Below, piece after piece: positions 52,794-63,400 of a DNA stretch of 64,000 bases. Within the stretch, counting starts at the first letter, position 1; every line of letters starts with the position of its first letter. A program made the position numbers and the translations under genes. The notes below the pieces were generated by a model that did not search any database, had not been told where the DNA came from, and saw nothing but the letters and a program-made list of their open reading frames with translations. The stretch covers positions 1,178,001-1,242,000 of the forward strand of contig NW_027043819.1 in NCBI RefSeq assembly GCF_037102585.1, in the 5' to 3' direction. This DNA comes from Saccharomycopsis crataegensis. Taxonomy: Eukaryota; Ascomycota; Saccharomycetes; Ascoideales; Saccharomycopsidaceae.

Positions 52794-52851
52794 TGTTATA
52801 TTATTGGATCATGGTTGGGTTGAGTCCTGGTTACCAACGGTACCAACGGTA
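52794..52851 (+). repeat. 5' LTR, first part
   Basis: TGTTATATTATTGGATC up to CCAACGGTA. A 9-bp TACCAACGG duplication precedes the SINE. The LTR resumes at 59314 after the SINE and LINE-B. Confidence 0.88.
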
Positions 52852-53286
52852 ACCTGCGCTGGGTGGCGTAGTGGGCAGAACCATAGACTAAGAAAGGGTC
52901 GCGTGTTCGAACCCCGCTCGCTGCATTAACCACCAGGTCACGTTCAGTACGCTAGCTGAGTAAGGAGTAATACCACTCTGAAGGTAAGATACAAGGGGGT
53001 TTTAGTGAGTAAAAATCTCACACTACCGGTAAGGTTGCGTCGCTGGTGTCTTTCGAAGATTTCCTCCTCCCTGGCTAAAAAAAAAATAGTGACAGGTTGC
53101 TACAAGTCAAAAACATTGCATTTTCCAACCCAAACTCCCGGGTTACCAAAAATATTGGGAGAAAACGGACACCAAATAAGTCGCCATAGCTGCGCATAAT
53201 TGATCATAATAACCGTACATAAAAAGTGCGATGACCTATATAGCTCTTAGTAGTTAAATATAGGGACTTTATAAAAAAAAAAAAAA
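52852..53286 (+). mobile_element. tRNA-derived SINE, copy 2
   Basis: Nearly identical to 16827-17267: the same ACCTGCGCTGGG start, A box TGGCGTAGTGG (about 52865), B box GTTCGAACCCC (about 52907), body and poly(A). It enters the same LTR position in the same orientation relative to the LTR. LINE-B follows its tail directly. The two copies may be independent insertions at one hotspot, or LTR copies that inherited one insertion. Confidence 0.85.
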
Positions 53287-53309
53287 CAAATAAAAAAAGT
53301 TCCATTATA

Positions 53310-55904
53310 ATGAGTATTAATAATACCAAAAGAATTCCAAAGCCTTCCAACTACTCCACTGATCCAACAAATGATCCACCTTCTCAAGAAACCCTGGTTT
53401 CTTCTGATATTATCGTTGACTTAGATCATGCAAATCCCAACGCAACCGATCAAAACAATGTAAACAAACACGGAAATGAACCACATTCAGACGAAGAAAT
53501 CACTGAGGAAGATGACAATACTTTTTTAAGTACTGCTGAAACCTTTGCAACCCCATCTAATACCATAAATGAGGCCTCTAATGCTGATTCTGATGTTGAT
53601 ATTGCCCACCGCCCAGCCCCGGAAATTAATGTTTCTCCAGTTGATTGCGATCGCAATCTTGATAGTGCAGGTGACACTAGCGTCGACATGCATATGTCAA
53701 ATCAAGCCACCATTGAATCTCAAGGAGATTCACAACCTTCTGTTTCTATTGATTTTGTTACTGAAAACTCTGAAAACCAAAAAAAAATTGAAAACAACAA
53801 AACCCAAAAAAACTCTGAAAACCAAAAAACCCCAAAAAAAACTAACCCAGCCCCAGTTGCTGCTTTCAGCAGATCCTACGCCCAAATCGCCTCGGGCTCT
53901 AAAGGCGCATCCCAACAGGGGACCCTGATTATTAACACCACCTCCACTTTTCAAAATGTTTTAGCCAAATTCGAAAGAGTTTTTAAATGGGCTAAATATC
54001 TCAAATCAATCAAGTTCGAACACCAAGATGTCCTTGAATATGCTATTAAGGAAAAGGGCATGAGGGGATCACTTTTCGGATTTGACACACAAAAAGTGGA
54101 AAATGTTGAAGAGAAATATCAAGAATTTGTTAAAATCTACACCATTGAAAAGTTTTTCAAATTTTATACAAATTCCCATTTAATTAATGAATTCTCAAGA
54201 TTGAAACAATCTAATATTGCAGAGGAGGATTACATTAAATTTATTATGAGCCATCAAGATAAACAAAAAATCATGATGTCATTTATTATCCCACCTGAGC
54301 TCTACCGGAAGTATGAGCTTGATGATCATTTGAGTACAATAAAGGATGCCTTCCAAAAATTAATCGATGTTAAATTAACCAACATTGAAACTGATTTGAA
54401 TGATAATGATGATATCAACTTCATCAAGAAAGCTTTAATTGAAGCTCAAAACTACTTGTTTATTTCAAATGAAACTATTTGTCTCAAATCCTCACTTATC
54501 CCAATATTGAAAGGTCAATTACAAACTAAGAATGAAAAGTTACGTAATGCATTTATTGATTTTGTCACTAGCCATTTAAGTGTTGACATTGAACAATCCA
54601 CTTACAAGCCACGCATCAATATCAACAAGAATGATAAAGAAATCCAATTGATTGAGATAACAGCCTTGGAAACAACCCCCGACTATTTTGTCGATGCTAC
54701 CATCAAGCAAGCGCTTGACCTAGCCCAAATTGAACCAACATCATTCTCAGTGATTAAAAGTGACATGACTAAAAGACCTAACCAGGAGCTTAAAAATCGT
54801 TACATTTATGGTTACTTGGAAATGGAACCAGGAAAACAAATCCCGGTTATTCACCAAGACAACATTGTTTCTAAAGTCATTACTAAATGCTTACACTGTA
54901 TCAATTGTGGTTCAAGAGAACACACCAGATACAATTGCAAGCAAGCATCTTGCGCGATTTGCAAAAAGCCTAGCCATGTAGCTAAAGACTGTTACTTTAA
55001 GCGGCCAAAGAAAAATGTTACAGATGATCGTCATGAGAACCCCAACCAGAAGCAAAATCAACCACCAGTGATTGAAGTTCCTTCTACCGAGTTCACCATG
55101 GTTCATGGTTCATCTAGATCCAGACAGTCAAAACCACCACAAAATGAACTGAGCAATTTATGGAAGAATCCATTCCACCAATTGGGATTAATATCCAAAG
55201 AAAGAGATGATGATTATGAAAATATTCAAACTACCACACCAGCTATCAACAGAAAGCATCAAATCACCCCTCCTCCGGTTAATCAAGTTAGAAAGGCCTC
55301 CAAAAAGAAGGCATCCGTCAAACCAAAGAAAATCCTTCAAAGGGAGAAACCAGCTGAAACCAAACAAGACTCGGCCAAACCAGGAATTAAGTTGAATGTG
55401 TTTAGATCCCATCCAATTATCCCAAAATCTAATCAAACCTTGTCCAACCCAACTTCTACCCCAGCTTCTACTCCAAAATCTACCCCAAAATCTACCCCAA
55501 TCTCTACCCCAATTTTGACCAAAATTAACACCACCAAGCCTTCAGCACCAAAACCATTTGTACCAAAATCTATTAAGTTAGTCATTAAAGACCCACACCC
55601 ATCAGTGACATCAAAACTGGCACAAACTGGCTCTAAAGAGCCAACCCTGTCTGAATCAAGTGCAGAACCTGATAATGATAATGACGAAGAATATGATGAG
55701 GAGTATGAAAATGATGGAGAATACATCTATGATGCAAAAGACGAATATGAGGATTCAGAAGAATATGAGGAGGATGAAATGCTACTGGGTGATGAAATTC
55801 CAGTACATGAGAAAACAGAATTAACACCAACCAATGATGATTTGCCAACTCTGGAAGCTGATGCAACCAGAAACAAACAGACAAATCAAAATTCCAATGA
55901 ATAA
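53310..55904 (+). CDS. LINE-B ORF1: intact RNA-binding protein (864 aa)
   Basis: By analogy with L1-clade ORF1 proteins it should bind LINE RNA and form the retrotransposition particle. Residues 1-200 are polar and acidic, ending in a Lys/Asn/Gln-rich stretch. Residues about 200-520 form a conserved region without a motif I can name. Two CCHC knuckles lie at about 530-560 (CINCGSREHTRYNC, CAICKKPSHVAKDC). A basic Lys-rich stretch (RKASKKKASVKPKK) comes at about 663. Then come STPASTPKSTP repeats and a strongly acidic Tyr-rich tail near 790-830. No coiled coil is obvious. The stop TAA is 5 nt before the ORF2 ATG. This is the only complete ORF1 in the window. Confidence 0.92.
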   Translation: MSINNTKRIPKPSNYSTDPTNDPPSQETLVSSDIIVDLDHANPNATDQNNVNKHGNEPHSDEEITEEDDNTFLSTAETFATPSNTINEASNADSDVDIAHRPAPEINVSPVDCDRNLDSAGDTSVDMHMSNQATIESQGDSQPSVSIDFVTENSENQKKIENNKTQKNSENQKTPKKTNPAPVAAFSRSYAQIASGSKGASQQGTLIINTTSTFQNVLAKFERVFKWAKYLKSIKFEHQDVLEYAIKEKGMRGSLFGFDTQKVENVEEKYQEFVKIYTIEKFFKFYTNSHLINEFSRLKQSNIAEEDYIKFIMSHQDKQKIMMSFIIPPELYRKYELDDHLSTIKDAFQKLIDVKLTNIETDLNDNDDINFIKKALIEAQNYLFISNETICLKSSLIPILKGQLQTKNEKLRNAFIDFVTSHLSVDIEQSTYKPRININKNDKEIQLIEITALETTPDYFVDATIKQALDLAQIEPTSFSVIKSDMTKRPNQELKNRYIYGYLEMEPGKQIPVIHQDNIVSKVITKCLHCINCGSREHTRYNCKQASCAICKKPSHVAKDCYFKRPKKNVTDDRHENPNQKQNQPPVIEVPSTEFTMVHGSSRSRQSKPPQNELSNLWKNPFHQLGLISKERDDDYENIQTTTPAINRKHQITPPPVNQVRKASKKKASVKPKKILQREKPAETKQDSAKPGIKLNVFRSHPIIPKSNQTLSNPTSTPASTPKSTPKSTPISTPILTKINTTKPSAPKPFVPKSIKLVIKDPHPSVTSKLAQTGSKEPTLSESSAEPDNDNDEEYDEEYENDGEYIYDAKDEYEDSEEYEEDEMLLGDEIPVHEKTELTPTNDDLPTLEADATRNKQTNQNSNE

Positions 55905-55909
55905 ACATA

Positions 55910-58900
55910 ATGATTATTAAAATCAATACTCAAAATATACAACGGAGTCGTATCAGCGACCAGTTGGTAATAAGTTTCACCCAAAAATCCAATGTGTCTT
56001 TGCTCCAAGAACTAAATCTATCAGAAGACTTTTCGTTTCAGTTCGATAACAAAGTCATATACTATAATTCAACCTGTTCCAGAACAGCAATAATTGTTGA
56101 TGATTCTATTCCAGTGTTAGGATCCAAATTAGCAGGTATTACTGTCCAACATGAACTCCAAAAACACATCACGGATGTCTTAATTGAATTAGAAAATAAC
56201 CAAGCACTCTGGATTATAAACTTGTATAATCCAAATCAATACCAAAAGCAAAATCAGATCCATGATCAGCTCAAACTCAGTTTACTTGCCCAACATCAGA
56301 ATCTTCAAACTAGATTCCCAGGAAAGACAATCAACATCATGTTAGCTGGTGATTTTAATAATTTTATTGATCGTTCGGACTCCCTAAATTATAGAAGCCG
56401 TGAAGACTCAGTTGCTGAATCCTTAACTAATCTCATTACTTTGTTGAACTTGAAGGACTCATTCAATTCAATCAAACATAACATCAAGAAAACATTCACT
56501 AATAAAGCATCAGAATTAGGGAAAAGCCGGAGATTGGATAGGTTCTATATCACTGGGAGCTTCTTAAAAACAAAGAAAACAAATGGAATATGACACAAAC
56601 AAATCATTTTGGGAAAAGATCCACACATGATTCAGTTACAGTGGAGTTGACTTTAACTTCATCCAAGGCTTACTATAATATGAAGAGATATAGATTGACC
56701 GACAGAATCATTAATGTTCTCAGGCACCAATCTATAAATGAAGATATCCAAGGAACCGATGAATTAATAATTGATATTAAATGCAAAGCAGAAAAACTCA
56801 AACACATGTTGAAAAAAGTGAAAGTGCCTGAACTTGATAAAATGACGGAATATTATCAACATATTAACCAAGTTTTCCACCAATATCAAGAACAACGCCC
56901 AATAAAACAGCTAAAAGATGTACAAGGGACACTAGTTCAATCTCATGAAGAGATAATGAAAATAGCAACTGAATATTATATGGACTTGTTTGATGGAACC
57001 AGAGGAACAAAGGACACAAAAAAAATACATAAATATCTTCAGGACGTGATTCCAACCCAAGGAATATCTCCTGAAGAGAAGAGAAAAATGGATTCCTCCA
57101 TAACAATGGAAGAACTCAAACTGGCAATTGATTCGGCAAATTTGAAGTCCACACCGGGCATAGATGGAATCCCATACAAATTTTATAAGGAATTATTTCC
57201 CCAAATCAAACACATCCTTCTTCAAGAATTTAACCACATTCTAACTGAAGGAAATTTACCATTCCACTACCGAACTATACTCTTTAACATCATACCAAAG
57301 CCTGGAAAGTCAAAAGAAAACATTGGAAACTATAGGCCGATAGCCCTTATCAACACTAATCTTCGATTATTATCCACAATAATTAATAATAGGTTGTTGA
57401 AGCACTTGCCTGATATCATAGGGGAAGATCAAGCTGGTTTTATTCCAGGCCGGTCATCGTTCTCCAACATCACCATTTTCAGAGAAATGTTAGATAGTCT
57501 AATTCATCCAAAAGATAAAACGCATATAATACCAAATCCACAAAAGCTGATACTAATTGTGGATTTGGAGAAAGCGTTCGATAGGATATCTCACGAATAT
57601 ATGGAACAACTATTGTCCCATTTAAATTTTGGAAAAAAATTAGCCAAGTTAATCATCAACATCCTCAAGCAGACAACGGGATCCTTATACATCAACAACA
57701 TGACCGGCCCATTATTCAATTTAAAAAATGGTACCCTCCAAGGTAATCCGTTTTCCCCTTCATTATTTGCATTAGCAGTAGAACCTTTACTACGATCTAT
57801 CAAACAGAATACCAGAGGCCATAGTTACCAAGGAGATTTGATACCTGAAGCATATAGCAGTCAACATTATCTTGCTTTTGCTGATGATATCACAGTTTTC
57901 CTCAAAGATAAAAGAGATTATTCCAAAACAATGAAATGTATTAGACTATTTGAAAAATTCAGTGGCAGCAAACTCAATGAAAAGAAATCCCAACTAATCA
58001 TACCAACTGATACTTATCCATTTTTGACACCATTCCCATTTGAGATTGCTGATGAAAACTTTCAATTGACATATTTGGGGATAACTATTGGGCCATCAGT
58101 GACATTTTGGCCGGAAACATTGCAGCGTGACCTCTATATCAAGTACAAGTTATCAAACATGACCAGCTTGCTGATTCAATCAAAAATAGAAGCATTCAAC
58201 ACATATATTGCATCCAAGTTCTATTACAAAGAACTACACCAACAAAATCACCAAAGGATGAATATATCAAAACTCATTATTGGTGGGTGGTATTACTTGA
58301 ACTAGCCGATGACATTGAGAATACCAATGATTCAATTTCCTTAGAAGTTATGAATAGCAGCACATTCTCAGATGCTGAAAGGACAGCGTACTGGGATTTC
58401 AGAAAAGTTCTTGGTATAAAGAAACGTACAATCAGGTTGAAGCCAATGAAGATTGGAATTGAAGATTTGAAAAATTCAATTGAAAAAGGGATTCCTGAAA
58501 AATATCAACAACACATTCCAATTAGAATTAAGGATTTTGACCATACTAAAGGAAGTAAAAAACAACGGGAAAAACAAGATGTGAACAAGATGTCAAAAAC
58601 ACTCATGGACATTACTGGGGTGAATCAGAAACAAGTTGATAACTTTTGGCATAACCTCAAAAAATTCAACCAATATTTCCCGGGGAAATATCAAAATATT
58701 CACATCTTTCATTTGGGCATTGAAAATCACAATTACGTAAATAATCATTGTGACTATTGCAGCAAAAAATTAACCAGATATGATGAACCCCAATATGCCC
58801 CAAAGGAAATCCAATTTGAAATCATGAAGCACCATATTATTGAATGTCCATTGGCCCAGAAACTTTGGAAAAAAATTGACTTGAATATCCCATTAACCTG

Positions 58901-59063
58901 GCAAACAATCATTACCCCTGCCACCAACATGAACGAAACCAGAACGATCGATAGATATCTAGGTTTCCAACGAAAATTATCAAGATTGAAATCCAAAAGG
59001 CATTTCAATTGTCATATGGCCGTTGATTCAATGATCTTCTTGCTTGAAAGCAATATCTTTTAA
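55910..59063 (+). pseudogene. LINE-B ORF2, frameshift and 262-bp deletion
   Basis: The endonuclease part is open to about 56570, where a 5-A run replaces 6 and shifts the frame. RT is open from 56590 to about 58242, keeping NYRPIALIN, DLEKAFD and FADDIT. There a 262-bp deletion between CACCAAC repeats shifts the frame again, and the last part (58287-59063) carries the CDYC zinc motif. Confidence 0.9.
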
Positions 59064-59313
59064 GCGGAGAAGAAAAAATAGGTGGGGAAAAACAAGAAAA
59101 TAAAATCAAAAAAAAAAATAAAATCAAAAAAAAAACAACAATTAAAAACCTTAAAAACGCATAAAAACATTTTTTCTCAATAATAGGGTTTTTCACCATT
59201 AATGGTTTTCCCTTAACACTTTAATTTTCAAACTACATTAGATAGTTTATGAGATATATAGTTATATAATTAATTAATATATTGAATTTTGTCTTTAAAA
59301 AAAAAAAAAAAAA

Positions 59314-59600
59314 TCGGTATGGTACCATACGGAACCCATGATCGGCATTACCTCATCGAGGTATCACCTTATGTCCCACCGCTTATCTCTTATCCTTGTC
59401 GTATCGCCTTATGTTTAGCCTTTTATTCCCAGAACGGGTCCAACACCCCATTATTAGTTTCAATCATTTTATTTATTTAAGGATTCAACATTCCTCTTGT
59501 TTTCACCTTTATTTAGTTTAAGAGAAGGATCATCTTTGTGATCACCTAATTTGAATCTTCTTGGTCGAGAACAATCATCGACAAGAAGCAGAGTGTAACA
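59314..59600 (+). repeat. 5' LTR, second part
   Basis: It resumes TCGGTATGGTACCATACGG and ends GAGTGTAACA. Its beginning matches type II LTRs (CGGAACCCATGATCGGC), its end type I, so it is a mosaic. Confidence 0.88.
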
Positions 59601-59602
59601 TT

Positions 59603-59618
59603 TGGTAGCACCACTAGG
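59603..59618 (+). promoter_or_regulatory. Primer-binding site
   Basis: TGGTAGCACCACTAGG, two bases after the LTR, complementary to the 3' end of initiator tRNA-Met with three differences from the S. cerevisiae sequence. Confidence 0.75.
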
Positions 59619-59624
59619 TTTAAA

Positions 59625-60443
59625 ATGAATAACGCGGAACGCGAAAAGTTGTTGTTGAACAACATGCCGGTCTACGACGGATCCGACGACCTATCATTGA
59701 TTCTCTCTTGGATGGATCACTTTAAGATTATTATGCCCAAACTATCCGGATCCCGAGAGGGAAAACTCCTTTTGATTTCGGTGAAACTCCGGGGGGATGC
59801 GATGACCTGGTATGCGAAGTTTTTAGCCACGGCTGATGAAAAGTCAACCGATTCCGATCTCAGTGACATGCTCACCAGTTTCAGAGCCTACTTTTTACCG
59901 GCAAACTTCCAGCAGATGCTTCTCAATCAACTCGCAGAATTGTCCCAAACCACGTCCGTCAACGCCTACAATCGGAGCTTCGACCGTTTGGTTAATCAAT
60001 TAGACAACCCAAACCCCGCCCATCTCTTGGCCACCTACATACAGGGGCTCAAGAGAGACATGAGAATTCATGTTGTCGCTAAGGAGCCCCGCGGTTTTAT
60101 AGAGGCTCAACGTTATGCTGACATCCTCGATATGGCTTCTTTCGGCGCGCCCTTGGCGATGAAGGTTTTTGCTGGTACTCGGACCCAACCATCATACCGA
60201 TCAAGCATGAGGGAGACCCCTCCGAAGAGGACCCGTATCAACGCATTGCCTCAATCTCAAGGACCTAGGGGTCCAAGAGGCCCAAGAAGGGTTTTGCGCT
60301 GCTACTTATGTCAGGAGGAAGGACACATGGTCCATCAGTGCCCAAAACTTCGTGATGCTCAAGCCGCTATTAAATCCGCAGACTTAAGGGACGAAGAACC
60401 TTTCCAAGATATTGCCATGGTTGAAGGGCCAAAAAACTGGTAA
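59625..60443 (+). CDS. Ty3-like gag (272 aa)
   Basis: It starts ATGAATAACGCG just after the primer site. Capsid-like region (DAMTWYAKFL, TTSVNAYNRSFDRL), an Arg/Pro/Gly-rich segment and one CCHC knuckle (CYLCQEEGHMVHQC) near residue 226. The end contains the heptamer A AAA AAC (60431-60437), then TGG and the stop. Pol begins in the -1 frame there. A few residues differ from copy 1. Fossil element; the frame looks whole. Confidence 0.9.
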   Translation: MNNAEREKLLLNNMPVYDGSDDLSLILSWMDHFKIIMPKLSGSREGKLLLISVKLRGDAMTWYAKFLATADEKSTDSDLSDMLTSFRAYFLPANFQQMLLNQLAELSQTTSVNAYNRSFDRLVNQLDNPNPAHLLATYIQGLKRDMRIHVVAKEPRGFIEAQRYADILDMASFGAPLAMKVFAGTRTQPSYRSSMRETPPKRTRINALPQSQGPRGPRGPRRVLRCYLCQEEGHMVHQCPKLRDAQAAIKSADLRDEEPFQDIAMVEGPKNW

Positions 60444-63400
60444 GCCGACACAACCCAGAGCCCGTTGTGTTGGCTAGTATTACCACTACTGCTGACCCTC
60501 TCAACCTACCCCTCATTACTATGAATGTTAAGGTAGGTTCAATCAATGTAACCGCCCTATTAGACTTTGGCGCAACTGCTAATTACATTAAAAAGAGCAC
60601 CATGGAAAAGTTAGGACTACAAGAAATTCCGTTAAAGAGAAGTCGTCGGGTGTTTGACGCCTTTGGGAAGCCACATGAACGGTTGGCTTATTGGTCCAAT
60701 GTTGACATGTGTATATCACGCAATACATGTCAGATCGATTACAACTTCAGAGGGTTCGTCACCCAGAACGTAGATCAGGAAGTCATTTTAGGACTCCCTT
60801 TTTTCATACAATTTTATCAGGAATTGTTACCATTATTTCAAGAAATTAAAGGGAACAAAAATCAAACCAATAACCTGCTTACTCTAAATCTCCTATCAGC
60901 TGAGGAGACTAACCGGCTCTTAAAGAGTAAGTCAACTGAATGTTATTTGGCTTTGGTCAAAATGGTCGCGGATGACCACGTGACTACCGAACAAGAAAAA
61001 GTTCGAACTACAAAAGAAGAAGAAATTTTTAAACAATATGCAGATGTTTTCCAATTGAAGTTGCCAGAAGGAGGATCTAACTTCACCAGAGTCAAACACG
61101 AGATACATGTGTTGAGCGACTCCAAGGCACCATTCAAAGCTCCATACCGACTCTCACCTCAAGATCGAGCCGAGCTCAAGACGCAGATTAATGAACTACT
61201 CCGGCAAAAGTTAATATTTCCGGTTGCGTCTCCTTATGGAGCCCCAGTGCTTTTTGTTAAGAAGAAGGACGGAACGAAACGGCTCTGTGTGGATTACCGA
61301 GGCTTAAATGAGATAACTATCAAGTCAAGATTTCCACTACCAAGAATAGATGACCTACTCGACCTCATCAAGAACGCCAAAATATTTTCCAAGCTTGATT
61401 TGGTTTCCGGTTATCATCAAATCGCCATCAGCCCAGCTGATCGGCACAAAACCGCCATGGTCACGCCGTTTGGCCAATACGGTTGGAATTGTATGCCGTT
61501 TGGCCTCACGAATGCTCCTGCCACGTTCCAACTGGCTATGAATGAATTACTTTTACCGCTTGAAGAATTTTGCGTCGTCTACTTAGACGACGTATTGATT
61601 TTCAGCACAAGTGAGGCCGAGCATCGTAAGCATATTGATGCTGTGATATCTACCCTCCAAAAAGCTGGTTTAATTATTAGCAAACGCAAATCAGAATTCT
61701 TTTTGGCTAAAGTCTCGTTCCTTGGTTACCAGATAGATGCCGCCGGTGTTCATGTGGAGCCTGGGAAAATTGAAGCTATCCAACGATTTACGGTATCCAC
61801 CCCGGAAGAAGCTCATTCTTTTATAGGATTAGCCAGTTATTACCGCCGTTTTATTGAGCACTTTGCCGAATTAGCCCGCCCTGTCCATCACTATGTCAAC
61901 GGGAAGATAGAATACAGTGACGAGGTAAAGAACGCGGTTGGCGAGTTAAAGCGGAAATTGATTTCTGCTCCGGTCCTTATGAATTTCGACAGTACCAAGC
62001 CACTCCGAGTCACAACCGACGCCTCTGGTTTTACTTTAGGCGCCGTGTTGGAACATGTGGCCCCGAATGGAAAAACAGAGGGTGTGGTGGCCTACTTTTC
62101 GAAGGGCCTTATCGGGGCTCAACTTAGGTACCCAGTCAGGGAGAAGGAACTTTTAGCCATCATTGAGTCATTGAAGAAGTGGCGTCACTACCTCGTCGCT
62201 CCATTTGAAGTGGTAACTGACCATCATTCCCTCACCTACCTCAATTCCGCCAAGAATGAAGGCAATCAAAGATTGCTCAGATGGCAAGATTTCATTGCGG
62301 ACTTTAACTTTACGGTGAAATACCGTCCCGGAGTTACCAATAAAGCTGCTGATGCTTTATCGCGAATGAAAATCAATACCATGATTATTGATTCGGTTGG
62401 TGAAGACGAATACAAGGCTGATGCTTATTTTTCCGAAGTGTGGAAGGTCCTTGACGGGGAATTAGAGTGTCCGAAAGAACTAAAATCCATTATTCAACGG
62501 TATCAGTTTGCTGAGTTGGCAGGACGCCGACAAATCATTTACCAAATGACTCCGATTGACAAACCCCGGCTTTGTGTGCCTGGAGGGAAAACCAGATACC
62601 GGTTATTGCAAGGCGTCCACACGGCCGAGGCTGCGCTTCATATGGGTACGACCAAGATGCTATATCAGTTACAGGAGAGTGGGTTCTACTGGCCTAAGAT
62701 GCTTAAGACTATTGCCCTGTTTGTCAAGAAGTGTGATATTTGTACGAAGGTAAAACCCACGAATAGACGCCCGGAGGGAATGCTACAAACCCCAACGATT
62801 CCTGCCCAGAGATGGTCTAACCTTACTATGGATTTTATAACAGGTTTTACTCCGAGCCGCGGTTGCGATTCAATATTCGTGGTGGTGGATAGACTTACCA
62901 AAAGAGCAGTGTTCGTGCCTCATAAGAAAACCGATGATGCTGAAGCGGTTGCTAATTTATTTATGGATTATGTTGTCCGAGACCATGGCCTTCCAATGTC
63001 CATCATTTCTGATCGAGACCCACTCTTCATCAGTCACATGTGGAAGACCCTTACCAAAATGTTAGGTGTTTCCCAGGATCTCTCCACCTCTGGCCACCCC
63101 GAGACAGATGGCCAGACCGAACGACTCAACAGGGTATTGGTTCAATTGATGAGAACGTTGGCTGCTTCTCACGCGACTGAATGGGCTAAGTACTTGGGCA
63201 TGGCACAGTTTGCCTACAACTCTCAGTACCAACTGGCTATTAGAACCACACCGTTTTTTGCTGATTTGGGCTATCATCCAAGATATTGGCAAATCATTCA
63301 TGATATTCCATTGGCCACCGCGATTGGTGATGACTCTATGATTGGGGGGTACGAATTTGTTCATCGGCAAGAAAGGATCTTGGAATCAATTCAAGTACAA

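Larger units (their letters stand above)
53292..59313 (+). mobile_element. LINE-B copy 5, full length, intact ORF1
   Basis: Leader AAAAAAAGTTCCATTATA, ORF1, ORF2, 3' UTR and an A17 tail, then TCGGTATGG of the LTR. The start abuts CAAAT after the SINE poly(A). ORF1 is open over 864 codons. ORF2 is broken by a 1-base frameshift and a 262-bp deletion. Confidence 0.92.
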
